A stretch of 14,760 nucleotides of DNA from Gemmatimonadota bacterium (GCA_003695865.1 RFGQ01000155.1:1-14760), one strand, 5' to 3'. Numbered from the stretch's first letter, positions 7,203 to 14,212 are shown. The notes: a model not told the origin generated them from the letters alone. A program made the numbers and translations.

Positions 7203-7838
7203 TCAGCTCTCCGGGTGCCACTCCTCCGTAACCGAGAACTGGTGCCCGCAGATGGTGCCCGAAGTGGTCTGGGTCATGGCCGCGGGGTCCACCACGCTCT
7301 GCACGTCGATCGAACACGCACCCTCACGCCCGTCGGCCGTCACCCACGAGAACCCACCGCGCAGGCTGGCCGTCTGGAGTCCCGTGGCGACGTCGTCGAT
7401 GGCCGCGAGATGGACCGTCGTGACCAGGTTCGGATTGCCGTCCACGGTCACGCGCACGTCCTCGGCGTCGAATTGACACGACTGGTGCACGGTGGTCGTC
7501 TCGATGTCGACCTCGGCCGCCCGCGTGTCGGTCTCGAAGTTGCCCTCCACCGATCCATCCACGGCGATGGAGCCCCCGACCGGACACGGATGCGAGACCG
7601 AGAAGGTCGACGAGATCGTGATGGGCACGCCCAGCGCGCCCGCGACCCCGGCCGGAGATCCGGCCGGTACCTGATCGTCCACCGAGTTGAAGCCCAGCAC
7701 CGCGAACTGCGCGGCGAGAGCCTCGCTCTCGGCTTCGGACAGCCGCTCCAGGCCCACCAGCGACGCACCGGTGTCTCCACAGGCGGCGAGCAGCACTGCG
7801 GCAGCCACCGCGAGCAACCCTCGAACGTGACGACTCAT
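7203..7838 (-). CDS. Hypothetical lipoprotein with four conserved-looking cysteines
   Basis: The product is 211 aa. It has a short lipoprotein signal with lipobox LAAC (Cys20). I do not recognise the family. The mature part begins with a helical, acidic stretch (LERLSEAESEALAAQF) and continues as a beta-rich region with many Val/Thr/Asp alternations. Four further cysteines (in SHPCP, HQSCQ, GACSI and TICGH) could form two disulfides in the periplasm. ATG 7838 is chosen over a longer frame reaching 7913 because it directly precedes the signal peptide and has AAAGG 9 bases upstream. It stands alone on the minus strand, downstream of the glycosyltransferase gene and upstream of the sigma gene. 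I could not see a convincing promoter in the 240 bases before it. Confidence 0.8.
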   Translation of the reverse strand: MSRHVRGLLAVAAAVLLAACGDTGASLVGLERLSEAESEALAAQFAVLGFNSVDDQVPAGSPAGVAGALGVPITISSTFSVSHPCPVGGSIAVDGSVEGNFETDTRAAEVDIETTTVHQSCQFDAEDVRVTVDGNPNLVTTVHLAAIDDVATGLQTASLRGGFSWVTADGREGACSIDVQSVVDPAAMTQTTSGTICGHQFSVTEEWHPES

Positions 7839-8078
7839 CAGACGGACCTTTCTTCTGCGCTTCAGGGACGGGACGCCGCTCCCCGGCCCGATCACAGGAC
7901 GAGTGCGGCGCACAATCGGTCACCGGCCCGTCCCTGCAAGCGACGGGCCCGGGGCGCGTCCGTCATCGTTAAGTGATTGCCAGAACGTCCCTTGGCGTGT
8001 CACGACGGCGATTGGGGACCGGTGGAGTTCGGCGCCGATGCGGACACTCCGTGCCCCGGAACGGGAACTCTTTTCCGG
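7839..8078. other. Intergenic region with an inverted repeat
   Basis: This 240-base gap separates the glycosyltransferase stop from the lipoprotein start, both on the minus strand. GGCCCGTC (7925-7932) and GACGGGCC (7942-7949) form an 8-bp stem with a 9-base loop. No T-run follows, so it could be an operator, a rho-dependent end or chance. No coding signal is visible in the gap. Confidence 0.45.
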
Positions 8079-9206
8079 CTATCCGTGGAGCGCTCGCTCC
8101 CACGCGTCGAGCGCCGCCTCGAGCGAGAAACACGCCTCGGCCCGCTTCCGCGCGGCCCGGGCGCAGGCGGCTCGCGCGGGCGCATCGCGTAGCAGCGCCA
8201 GCGACGCGGACACGAACGCGTCCCGCTCATGGGGGACGACCACGCCGGCGGCGGCCTCGGCCCATCCGTCTCGAGCGGCCGTGCAGCCGGAGGCCGAGCC
8301 CGGCAGGAGCGCCTCGCGAGCGCCGCTCACATCGGTGCTCACTACGGGCACGCCCACTGCCATGGCCTCGAGCATCGCATTGCTCATGCCTTCCACTCGC
8401 GACGCCACTGCGTAAAGGTCGAGCGCCGCGACCACGGTCGCCGCGTCTTCCCGGTGTCCTGCGAAGTGCACGCGCCCGGCCACGCCCCGGGCGGCGGCCG
8501 CGTCACGCAGGCGCTCGAGGTCGGGACCGTCTCCGATGAGCACCACGTGAGCTCGCGGCTCGCGCGCGGCGACGTCGATGAGCCAGTCGAGCCGCTTCTC
8601 GCGCACGAGCCGCGACACCGCGCCCACCACGAGCGCCTCGCCGGGTACACCCAACACCCCCCGCGCCCCGGCCCGGTCGGGCTCGCCGCGGGGAATCCTC
8701 ACGCCGTTGTAGATCACGCGCACACGGTCTTCGCCGACCGCGGGAAGGTCGTCCAGGACCGGAGCCCGCAGGGCGTCGGCGTTCACCACGATGAGGTCGG
8801 TCCAGCGCTGCAGCGCCCACCGGTAGGCCCGGGAGCGGCCCGGGAGGTCGGTGGCACGGCCGATGCGCGCGACCACCCGCGGCACGCCGGCCAGGCGCGC
8901 GGCCATCGCCACCAGCCACACCTTCTTGAAGGTCGTGATCAGAACCACGTCGGGCGCCAGCTTGCGGAGACGGCGAGCGAGGCGGAACGCGTCGGGCACC
9001 ATCAGTTGCCCACCCACGCGACCGACCGCCGTGTCGATCCCGAACCGACGCGCCTCCGAAGCGATACGCTCGTCACGGCAGAGCAGGGTCGCCCGATGCC
9101 CCCGCGCGCTCAAACCGGCCAACGTACGTGCGGTCCAGCGCTCCGCTCCGCCGAAGATGCGCGCGCCGTTGTGGGCCACGATGCGGAGCGACGCTCGCGC
9201 CGTCAT
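8079..9206 (-). CDS. GT4-type (GT-B fold) glycosyltransferase
   Basis: The product is 375 aa. The N-terminal Rossmann half has the acceptor-side loop IFGGAERWTARTLAGL (Gly-Gly-Ala-Glu near residues 19-22). The donor half starts at VVGAVSRLVREKRLDWLIDV, where the R-x4-K-type pair contacts the nucleotide-sugar phosphates in GT4 enzymes. The EX7E motif is EGMSNAMLE (Glu272 and Glu280), followed by AMAVGVPVVSTDVSG. The enzyme should transfer a sugar from a nucleotide sugar to a lipid or glycan acceptor at the inner face of the cytoplasmic membrane, as in exopolysaccharide or LPS assembly; sugar and acceptor are unknown. The start at 9206 overlaps the stop of the sensor kinase by 4 bases (ATGA), so it is translated from the kinase message. 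No other glycan genes lie nearby. Confidence 0.92.
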   Translation of the reverse strand: MTARASLRIVAHNGARIFGGAERWTARTLAGLSARGHRATLLCRDERIASEARRFGIDTAVGRVGGQLMVPDAFRLARRLRKLAPDVVLITTFKKVWLVAMAARLAGVPRVVARIGRATDLPGRSRAYRWALQRWTDLIVVNADALRAPVLDDLPAVGEDRVRVIYNGVRIPRGEPDRAGARGVLGVPGEALVVGAVSRLVREKRLDWLIDVAAREPRAHVVLIGDGPDLERLRDAAAARGVAGRVHFAGHREDAATVVAALDLYAVASRVEGMSNAMLEAMAVGVPVVSTDVSGAREALLPGSASGCTAARDGWAEAAAGVVVPHERDAFVSASLALLRDAPARAACARAARKRAEACFSLEAALDAWERALHG

Positions 9207-11983
9207 CCTCGCCCCGACCCTCCCCCTCCGTCCGCGGCGCGGTCGAGCGCGGCCCGCAGCCGCTCGGCGAGTTCGCCGCGCCGGAACGGCTTGGGGACCA
9301 GGTCCACGAAGGTGCCGGGAGCGGGCGTGTGGGTGTCGAAGTGGTCGGCCGAATACCCCGAGGTGAAGAGGATCGGCAGTCCCGGCCACCGCCGCTGCAC
9401 CTCCTCGGCGAGGTCGGTCCCCGAACGCGGACCGGGCAGGATGACGTCGGTGAACAGCAGGTCGACACGGTCGAGGTCTGCCAGCACGGCGAGCGCCTCT
9501 TCGGCGTCGCCCGCCTCGGCCACGTCGTAGCCCAGACTGCGCACGATCTCGACGGTCAGATTGCGTACCTGGGGATCGTCTTCCACCACGAGCACCCGCT
9601 CACCCGACCCCCGGAAGGTCTCGCCGCCCGACCGCTCCGCCCGGGGGCGCGCCGCCCGGGTGTCGGCCCCGGCCCGAGGCAGATAGAGGGTGATGCGCGT
9701 GCCTTCGCCCGGCTCCGACATGAGCCGTAGGAAGCCGTCGGACTGCCGCACGAAGCCGTAGACCATCGGCAAACCCAGCCCGCTCCCCTTTCCCACTTCC
9801 TTGGTCGAGAAAAACGGTTCGAACGCCCGGGCCGCCGTCTCGGCGTCCATGCCCGACCCCGTGTCGGCCACGGTCAGGGCCACGTACTCGCCCGGGCGGG
9901 CGTCGCCGCCATCGCAGTCGTCTTCGCCGATCACGGCGTTCGCCGCCGAAATCGAAAGCTCGCCTCCGTCGGGCATCGCGTCGCGCGCATTGATCGCAAG
10001 GTTCAGGACCGCATTCTCGAGCTGAGTGACGTCCGCGACGCATGGCCACAGGTCGTCCGGAGCGTCGACGCGTAGGCGCACACGCTCGGTCAGTGTCCGC
10101 GCGAGCAGCTCGTGCATCCCGTCGAGCACCTCCCCGACCTCGATCCGGGTGGGCTGAAGCGACTGCCGCCGCGAAAACGCCAGCAGGCGTCGGGTCAGGC
10201 CGGATGCCTTCTCCGCGGCGTCCAGCGCGAGGCGCAGGGAGCGATCGACGTCGGCAGCCTGGCCCGGCGGGCCGGCCAGCGCCGCGTCCAGCCCGCCGAT
10301 GATCACGGTGAGGAGGTTGTTGAAGTCGTGCGCCACGCCGCCGGTGAGCTGCCCGACCGCCTCCATCTTCAGGGCCTGCCGGAGCTTGAGCTCGGTCTCT
10401 CGCCGCTCCGTGATGTCTTCGGTGACCGAGATGAAGTAGTCGGGCCGCCCGTCCCCGTCACGGGCCACCGCCACGGTCAATTCCACCCACACGCTCGAAC
10501 CGTCGGGCCGCACGTAGCGCTTTTCGTCGCGGTGCGTGTCGAGTCGTCCCGAGACCAGCAGTTCGGCAGCGGCCCGGCTGCGCTCGACGTCGTCTGGATG
10601 GGTGATGTCTTCGAACGTGAGGCCGAGCAGCTCCTCCGCCGTCCGGCCCGTGATCTCGCACAGCTTGGAGTTCACGCGCACGAAGCGTCCGTCCAGCGAG
10701 ACGTGCGCGATCCCGACCCCCGCCTGCTCGAAGGTGTTTCGGAAGCGGGCCTCGCTCTCGGCGAGGGCAGCCTCGGCCGCGATCCGCTCCGTCACGTTGG
10801 CCGAGACCCCGAAGACGCCCTCCACGCGTCCTCCCTCGTCCAGCAGCGGCGTGTAGAGGGTCTCCCACACGGTGTCACCCACCTGAACCGTCGCCGTGAG
10901 CCTCTCTCCGGCCAGAGCACGACGAATGTCGTCGGCGGCTTGGGGGAAGAGGTCCAAGGCAGAGCGCCCCACGACCTCGCCCGGATCGAGGCCGAGGGCG
11001 GTCAGGCCCGCGCCCTCCGAAAGCGTGAAGCGGCCGTCGGCGTCGAGCCCGAAGACGACGAGTTCGGCTCGGGCCAGCAGAGCCTGGAGACGGGCCTGGG
11101 CGGCCCTCAAAGCCTGCAGGCTCCGCTCGTGCGCATGCCGGGCGCGCTCGAGTTCCCGGGCCTGTCGTCCGTAGCTGCCGAGGACCAGATCGAGCGTGCG
11201 GCGTGGGTCGTAGGGCCCCCCGGTGTCCGGGGTCGCGGGCCCTACGCCCGATGCCCGACCGGTGGCGGCCGCGGCCCCCGCGTGCGCGGCCCCGTCAACG
11301 CCCCTCCGGCTCAGGTAGGCCGCGGCCATGAGACCCAGCAGCGCCGCACTGACGCACTTCGTGAGCACCATCTGGGCGACGGGGACGACGCGTTCGTCCG
11401 CCAGGTCGAGCACCGCCGCAAACACAATCGTATCGAGCACCGCGCCGGTGACCAGGGCCACCAGAGCGGGGGCCCAGGGGCCCAAGCGGGCCGGCTGGCG
11501 GCGCGCCACGGCCTGATAGGCGATCGCCGACGCTGAAAGGGCCGCCACGAAGCCGGCGAGCGCGCTCAGCGTCATCGGCACCGAACGCGCGAAGATCGGG
11601 TTGGACGCGTCGAGTCCCGACACCGTCGAGCCACCCGGCAGCAGCAGATGGGCGAGCCGCGCATACTGGAGGAGCAACGCGACGATCGATGCGCCCACGA
11701 TCCCGAGAACCGTGGTGCGCGCCGCCGCCGTGCCGTCTCGCGCGTAGACGACGAGGAAGGCCATCATGATGGCGGGGACGAGCGTGGTGGAGTCGAACAT
11801 GAACCGGAGTCCGAGCCCGTCGATGAAGACGGGCACCGCGCCCATCGAGTGGAGGGATACCGTCAGCGCCGCCACGTAGAAGAGGAGCGGCGCAAGCCCG
11901 TAGCGGCGCTCGAAGGCATGCAGCACGAGCGCGACCCCGCCCAGGACGAGGGCCTCGGTGATGAGCAGGAGAAGGTTCGCCAT
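9203..11983 (-). CDS. Seven-helix hybrid sensor histidine kinase (PAS-PAS-HisKA-HATPase-REC)
   Basis: The product is 926 aa. Residues about 4-225 form seven hydrophobic helices (first LLLLITEALVLGGVALVL; last about 202-225); I cannot assign this sensor region to a named family. Next come a Gly/Ala linker, a coiled stretch with many Arg/Ala/Glu, PAS 1 (about 290-405), and PAS 2 (about 413-535, starting RFRNTFEQAGVGIAH and ending in a PAC-like VTEDITERR). The HisKA box is GGVAHDFNNLL with phospho-acceptor His552. The ATPase has the N box NLAINARDAM (about 660), DTGSGMD (about 707) and GSGLGLPM (about 733). A receiver domain follows from about 795, with VVEDD, phospho-acceptor Asp846 (FTDVILPG) and Lys898 (PKPF). 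The terminal receiver makes it a hybrid kinase; a phosphotransfer partner is not in the window. Its own promoter is at 12067-12095, and the glycosyltransferase gene is translationally coupled to its 3' end. Confidence 0.95.
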   Translation of the reverse strand: MANLLLLITEALVLGGVALVLHAFERRYGLAPLLFYVAALTVSLHSMGAVPVFIDGLGLRFMFDSTTLVPAIMMAFLVVYARDGTAAARTTVLGIVGASIVALLLQYARLAHLLLPGGSTVSGLDASNPIFARSVPMTLSALAGFVAALSASAIAYQAVARRQPARLGPWAPALVALVTGAVLDTIVFAAVLDLADERVVPVAQMVLTKCVSAALLGLMAAAYLSRRGVDGAAHAGAAAATGRASGVGPATPDTGGPYDPRRTLDLVLGSYGRQARELERARHAHERSLQALRAAQARLQALLARAELVVFGLDADGRFTLSEGAGLTALGLDPGEVVGRSALDLFPQAADDIRRALAGERLTATVQVGDTVWETLYTPLLDEGGRVEGVFGVSANVTERIAAEAALAESEARFRNTFEQAGVGIAHVSLDGRFVRVNSKLCEITGRTAEELLGLTFEDITHPDDVERSRAAAELLVSGRLDTHRDEKRYVRPDGSSVWVELTVAVARDGDGRPDYFISVTEDITERRETELKLRQALKMEAVGQLTGGVAHDFNNLLTVIIGGLDAALAGPPGQAADVDRSLRLALDAAEKASGLTRRLLAFSRRQSLQPTRIEVGEVLDGMHELLARTLTERVRLRVDAPDDLWPCVADVTQLENAVLNLAINARDAMPDGGELSISAANAVIGEDDCDGGDARPGEYVALTVADTGSGMDAETAARAFEPFFSTKEVGKGSGLGLPMVYGFVRQSDGFLRLMSEPGEGTRITLYLPRAGADTRAARPRAERSGGETFRGSGERVLVVEDDPQVRNLTVEIVRSLGYDVAEAGDAEEALAVLADLDRVDLLFTDVILPGPRSGTDLAEEVQRRWPGLPILFTSGYSADHFDTHTPAPGTFVDLVPKPFRRGELAERLRAALDRAADGGGGSGRG

Positions 11984-12066
11984 TCCCTGTCCCGCGTCGC
12001 GGGGAGCGTGGGCCCGAGCCGTTGTGACGAGGCCGGTGAGGAGCGGACGGCGGCGGGCGCGATCGC

Positions 12067-12095
12067 ACCATACCCCACCGTCGCCCGGTTCTCAA
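12067..12095 (-). promoter_or_regulatory. Sigma-70-like promoter of the sensor kinase gene
   Basis: On the minus strand TTGAGA (12095-12090) and TATGGT (12072-12067) are separated by exactly 17 bases. Transcription would begin near 12060, giving a leader of roughly 75 bases before ATG 11983. It sits just past the terminator of the tRNA array, as expected for a new transcription unit. Confidence 0.65.
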
Positions 12096-12156
12096 GTCGC
12101 GGGACCGCCGCCTGGCCGCGCCGGCGGTGCGCGGTCGAGGGAGTAGCCCGGAAACG

Positions 12157-12193
12157 AAAAAAGGGGGCGCCCGAGATCCACTCGGACACCCCC
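12157..12193 (-). terminator. Intrinsic terminator closing the tRNA array
   Basis: On the minus strand GGGGGTGTCCGAG (12193-12181) pairs with CTCGGGCGCCCCC (12175-12163), 13 bp including two G-U pairs, with a 5-base loop. Six T (12162-12157) follow. It lies 7 bases past the 3' end of tRNA-Ser(CGA). Confidence 0.93.
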
Positions 12194-12199
12194 CCTCAG

Positions 12200-12282
12200 C
12201 GGAGCCGGTGGGACTCGAACCCACAAGCCCTTTCGGGCGCCGGTTTTCGAGACCGGTGCAATACCAATTATGCGACGGCTCC
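12200..12282 (-). tRNA. tRNA-Ser(CGA)
   Basis: Type II tRNA with perfect acceptor GGAGCCG/CGGCTCC, discriminator G, anticodon loop CTCGAAA on a CCGGT/ACCGG stem, and a long variable arm (CCCGAAAGGG). The D arm (GCA/TGC) departs from the usual bacterial tRNA-Ser GGCCGAG pattern. It is the last gene of the array, decodes UCG, and has no encoded CCA. Confidence 0.95.
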
Positions 12283-12361
12283 CACGGGCGGCCACGCCGC
12301 CGGGCCCGCATCGCGGGTGGACGTGCCGCCATCTCCCTCCCGGAGTCCGGGAAGACTTCAA

Positions 12362-12435
12362 TCGGGGCGCCCGGATTCGAACCGGGGACCTCTGCGACCC
12401 GAACGCAGCGCTCTACCGGACTGAGCCACGCCCCG
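12362..12435 (-). tRNA. tRNA-Pro(CGG)
   Basis: Acceptor CGGGGCG/CGCCCCG, discriminator A, anticodon loop TTCGGGT on CTGCG/CGCAG, T arm CCCGG/CCGGG. It decodes CCG. No CCA is encoded. Confidence 0.96.
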
Positions 12436-12560
12436 TACCTGCTTCCGGCCGAAGGCGCCCGTCAGGGCGCCGCAGGCCAACCCACGCCCGGAGTCGCCGC
12501 GCCTCGCGCGGCGGCTCCCGTGGGTGAGAATCCCACACCCACACATCGTCCCGTCCTCAG
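12436..12560 (-). other. tRNA spacer with three stem-loops
   Basis: This is one of the longer spacers in the array, between Ser(GCT) and Pro(CGG). It holds three perfect stems: 12454-12460 with 12465-12471 (7 bp, 4-base loop), 12495-12502 with 12506-12513 (8 bp, 3-base loop), and 12520-12526 with 12536-12542 (7 bp). None is followed by a T-run, so they look more like processing or stability elements than terminators. Confidence 0.5.
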
Positions 12561-12646
12561 CGGAGGGAGTGGGATTCGAACCCACGCGGTCCTTTCGGAC
12601 CAACGCCTTAGCAGGGCGCCGCCTTAAGCCACTCGGCCATCCCTCC
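12561..12646 (-). tRNA. tRNA-Ser(GCT)
   Basis: Type II tRNA with acceptor GGAGGGA/TCCCTCC, discriminator G, the canonical serine D arm (GGCCGAGTGG), anticodon loop CTGCTAA, and long variable arm GGTCCGAAAGGACC. It decodes AGC/AGU. Confidence 0.97.
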
Positions 12647-12685
12647 AAAGCGACCATCCGCCACCTGGGGGCGGGCGGAAGCAAG

Positions 12686-12758
12686 TTGCCCCGCTAGGGC
12701 TCGAACCTAGACTCTCCGGAGCCAGAATCCGGCGTGTTGCCAGTTACACCACGGGGCA
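12686..12758 (-). tRNA. tRNA-Gln(CTG)
   Basis: Acceptor TGCCCCG/CGGGGCA starting with U1, discriminator A, D stem GTGT/ACAC, anticodon loop TTCTGGC on CCGGA/TCCGG. It decodes CAG. Only five bases separate it from tRNA-Thr upstream. Confidence 0.96.
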
Positions 12759-12763
12759 AAAAG

Positions 12764-12836
12764 AGCCACCTGTCGGACTCGAACCGACGACCCCGTCATT
12801 ACGAGTGACGTGCTCTACCAGCTGAGCTAAGGTGGC
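12764..12836 (-). tRNA. tRNA-Thr(CGT)
   Basis: Acceptor GCCACCT/AGGTGGC, discriminator U, anticodon loop CTCGTAA on CGTCA/TGACG, T arm GTCGG/CCGAC. It decodes ACG. Confidence 0.96.
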
Positions 12837-12864
12837 GGTTACAGCGGCGTGTCGCGTCGCCGAG

Positions 12865-12937
12865 TGGAGCCGAGGGGAGTCGAACCCCTGACCTCTTGAG
12901 TGCGATTCAAGCGCTCTCCCAACTGAGCTACGGCCCC
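12865..12937 (-). tRNA. tRNA-Ala(CGC)
   Basis: Acceptor GGGGCCG/CGGCTCC contains the G3-U70 wobble that identifies alanine tRNAs; discriminator A; anticodon loop ATCGCAC on CTTGA/TCAAG. It decodes GCG. It differs from tRNA-Ala(GGC) at 13414-13486 at only three positions (34, 38 and a T-loop base). Confidence 0.97.
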
Positions 12938-12977
12938 GACAGGTCCTGCTATACCACGGGCACCGCTCAAGGTGCCA

Positions 12978-13051
12978 TGGGCGCGAGAGGATTCGAACCT
13001 CTGACCTCTACGATGTCAACGTAGCGCTCTAACCAACTGAGCTACGCGCCC
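12978..13051 (-). tRNA. tRNA-Val(GAC)
   Basis: Acceptor GGGCGCG/CGCGCCC, discriminator A, anticodon loop TTGACAT on CTACG/CGTAG, T arm AGAGG/CCTCT. It decodes GUC/GUU. Confidence 0.96.
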
Positions 13052-13094
13052 TGCGAGGCGCCGGCCCGCATGCGGCCGATCCTCTCACCAGAAG

Positions 13095-13169
13095 TGCGCC
13101 CGGGAGGACTCGAACCCCCGGCCTCCTGATCCGTAGTCAGGCGCTCTGATCCAACTGAGCTACGGGCGC
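13095..13169 (-). tRNA. tRNA-Arg(ACG)
   Basis: Acceptor GCGCCCG/CGGGCGC, discriminator A, anticodon loop CTACGGA on CCTGA/TCAGG. A34 is normally converted to inosine by TadA so that the tRNA reads CGU, CGC and CGA. The D loop is one base longer than in its neighbours. Confidence 0.96.
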
Positions 13170-13184
13170 ATTGTCGTGTGTCAG

Positions 13185-13268
13185 TGCCCACGACAGGACT
13201 CGAACCTGTACGTCCTTTCGGACACTGGTCCCTCAAACCAGCCTGTCTACCAATTCCAGCACGTGGGC
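13185..13268 (-). tRNA. tRNA-Leu(GAG)
   Basis: Type II tRNA with acceptor GCCCACG/CGTGGGC, discriminator A, leucine-type D arm (GGAATTGGTAGAC), anticodon loop TTGAGGG on CTGGT/ACCAG, and long variable arm (GTCCGAAAGGAC). It decodes CUC/CUU. Confidence 0.97.
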
Positions 13269-13284
13269 AACCATCAACCCTGCC

Positions 13285-13312
13285 GACCGGCGATCGCGAA
13301 CATCCGCCGGTC
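13285..13312 (-). other. Stem-loop in spacer between the two tRNA-Leu genes
   Basis: GACCGGCG (13285-13292) and CGCCGGTC (13305-13312) make a perfect 8-bp stem with a 12-base loop. There is no T-run. It probably serves RNA processing or is an operator-like repeat; the function is unknown. Confidence 0.45.
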
Positions 13313-13320
13313 CGCGATCA

Positions 13321-13404
13321 TGCTCGGGGAGGGACTCGAACCCTCACGGGGAAACCCCCACAGGATCCTGAATCCTGCGCGTCTACCAATTCCGCCACCC
13401 GAGC
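13321..13404 (-). tRNA. tRNA-Leu(CAG)
   Basis: Type II tRNA with acceptor GCTCGGG/CCCGAGC (3' strand read as CCCGAGC), discriminator A, anticodon loop TTCAGGA on CAGGA/TCCTG, and long variable arm GGGGGTTTCCCC. It decodes CUG, normally the main leucine codon in GC-rich genomes. Confidence 0.97.
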
Positions 13405-13413
13405 CGGTCACGA

Positions 13414-13486
<73 letters not shown>

Positions 13487-13525
13487 CAGGACACAAACGA
13501 TGTCAGTTTTCAAGCAGCAGTACAA

Positions 13526-13599
13526 CGGGGCTGACGGGACTCGAACCCGCGACCTCCGGTGTGACAGACCGGCACTCTAACCAGCTGAGCTACAGCCCC
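13526..13599 (-). tRNA. tRNA-Asp(GTC)
   Basis: Acceptor GGGGCTG/CAGCCCC, discriminator G as expected for aspartate, anticodon loop CTGTCAC on CCGGT/ACCGG. It decodes GAC/GAU. Confidence 0.97.
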
Positions 13600-13648
13600 T
13601 GGGTCGTCGCCGGCCTGCGCCGGTCGCGACACTACCTTGTCAAACCCA

Positions 13649-13720
13649 TGCCCCCACGGGGAATCGAACCCCGCTCTCCACCTTGAAAGAGTGGTGTCCT
13701 AGCCGATAGACGATGGGGGC
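13649..13720 (-). tRNA. tRNA-Glu(TTC)
   Basis: Acceptor GCCCCCA/TGGGGGC, discriminator A, anticodon loop CTTTCAA on CCACT/GGTGG (one T-G pair), D arm typical of glutamate tRNAs (TCGTCTATCGGCTAGGA). It decodes GAA/GAG and is the only U34 tRNA in the window. Confidence 0.96.
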
Positions 13721-13795
13721 TCCATCTCTGACCCGGAACAACACCCCCCGTCTCCCCGGCAGTTCGGGGCACGATTCACGTCGCTGGGCCAGCTA

Positions 13796-13868
13796 CAGGC
13801 CCGGAGGGACTCGAACCCCCAACCCCCGGTTTTGGAGACCGGTGCTCTACCAGTTGAGCTACGGACCT
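13796..13868 (-). tRNA. tRNA-Trp(CCA)
   Basis: Acceptor AGGTCCG/CGGGCCT with one U-G wobble, discriminator G as in bacterial tryptophan tRNAs, anticodon loop CTCCAAA on CCGGT/ACCGG. Confidence 0.97.
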
Positions 13869-13902
13869 CTGAGGCGTCCCGCCGCAGGGGCGCCCTGCCA
13901 AG

Positions 13903-13975
13903 TGGCCAGGGACGGAATCGAACCGCCGACACCGCGATTTTCAGTCGCGTGCTCTACCAACTGAGCTACCTGGCC
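13903..13975 (-). tRNA. tRNA-Phe(GAA)
   Basis: Acceptor GGCCAGG/CCTGGCC, discriminator A, anticodon loop CTGAAAA on CGCGA/TCGCG. It is the first gene of the array. Its 5' end is one base from the T-run of the terminator at 13977-14008, so no promoter fits between them. Confidence 0.97.
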
Positions 13976-13976
13976 T

Positions 13977-14008
13977 AAAAAACCGCCTCGGCCGTAGGCC
14001 AGGGCGGT
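13977..14008 (-). terminator. Intrinsic terminator directly upstream of tRNA-Phe
   Basis: On the minus strand ACCGCC (14008-14003) pairs with GGCGGT (13987-13982), with an inner GGCC/GGCC stem (14000-13997 with 13993-13990), followed by a run of six T ending at 13977. It would stop transcripts coming from the fMet side just before the tRNA array. Confidence 0.8.
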
Positions 14009-14212
14009 CGTTCGCGGGCTCGCGCCGGAGTCAGGTCCTCTGCCTCAGCGGCGCCTCCCGACCGACCGCGGTCGCGAGCTAGACCACGTATCCGCGACCA
14101 GCCACCCACGAAGCCAGGCCTCCGACGAGAGCATCGTCGTTTCGGCGCGCAGGTTTAGCGGGTGCTTCAACGCTTCGTCTCCGTGACGCGGGTCGTAGCC
14201 CTTTTACAGCCG
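14009..14212 (-). other. Structured spacer between fMet and Phe, possible ncRNA or leader
   Basis: About 200 bases with no tRNA. Visible stems are 14022-14027 with 14049-14054 (6 bp), 14070-14076 with 14093-14099 (7 bp) and 14123-14128 with 14134-14139 (6 bp), all perfect. The block ends in the terminator at 13977-14008 on the minus strand. I found no match by eye to SRP RNA, tmRNA or RNase P RNA signatures. A short ORF overlaps it. Confidence 0.4.
14045..14170 (-). CDS. Possible 41-residue small ORF
   Basis: A TTG at 14170 has GGAG 8 bases upstream (14182-14179). It opens a 41-codon frame that ends at TGA 14047-14045, about 37 bases before an intrinsic terminator. The product begins LKHPLNLRAETTMLSSEAW and ends in a basic tail (PRSVGRRR). 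Most codons end in G or C, like real genes here, but spacer DNA of this composition would often show the same. I recognise no family. It could equally be an accident inside a structured RNA. Confidence 0.2.
   Translation of the reverse strand: MKHPLNLRAETTMLSSEAWLRGWLVADTWSSSRPRSVGRRR

Noticed and set aside
7925..7949. Hairpin downstream of the glycosyltransferase as an intrinsic terminator
   Set aside because: Good stem but no T-run on either side; kept only as an inverted repeat.
10112..11536. 474-codon plus-strand open frame inside the sensor kinase gene
   Set aside because: Antisense to PAS and HisKA domains with all motifs intact; no domain of its own.
12195..12564. Shared flank CCTCAGCGGA beside both tRNA-Ser genes (12195 and 12556)
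   Set aside because: Only about ten bases, part of it from the tRNA end itself; too short to claim a repeat or att site.
13638..13643. Perfect -35 hexamer TTGACA on the minus strand before tRNA-Asp
   Set aside because: No acceptable -10 element 15-19 bases downstream, so not called a promoter.
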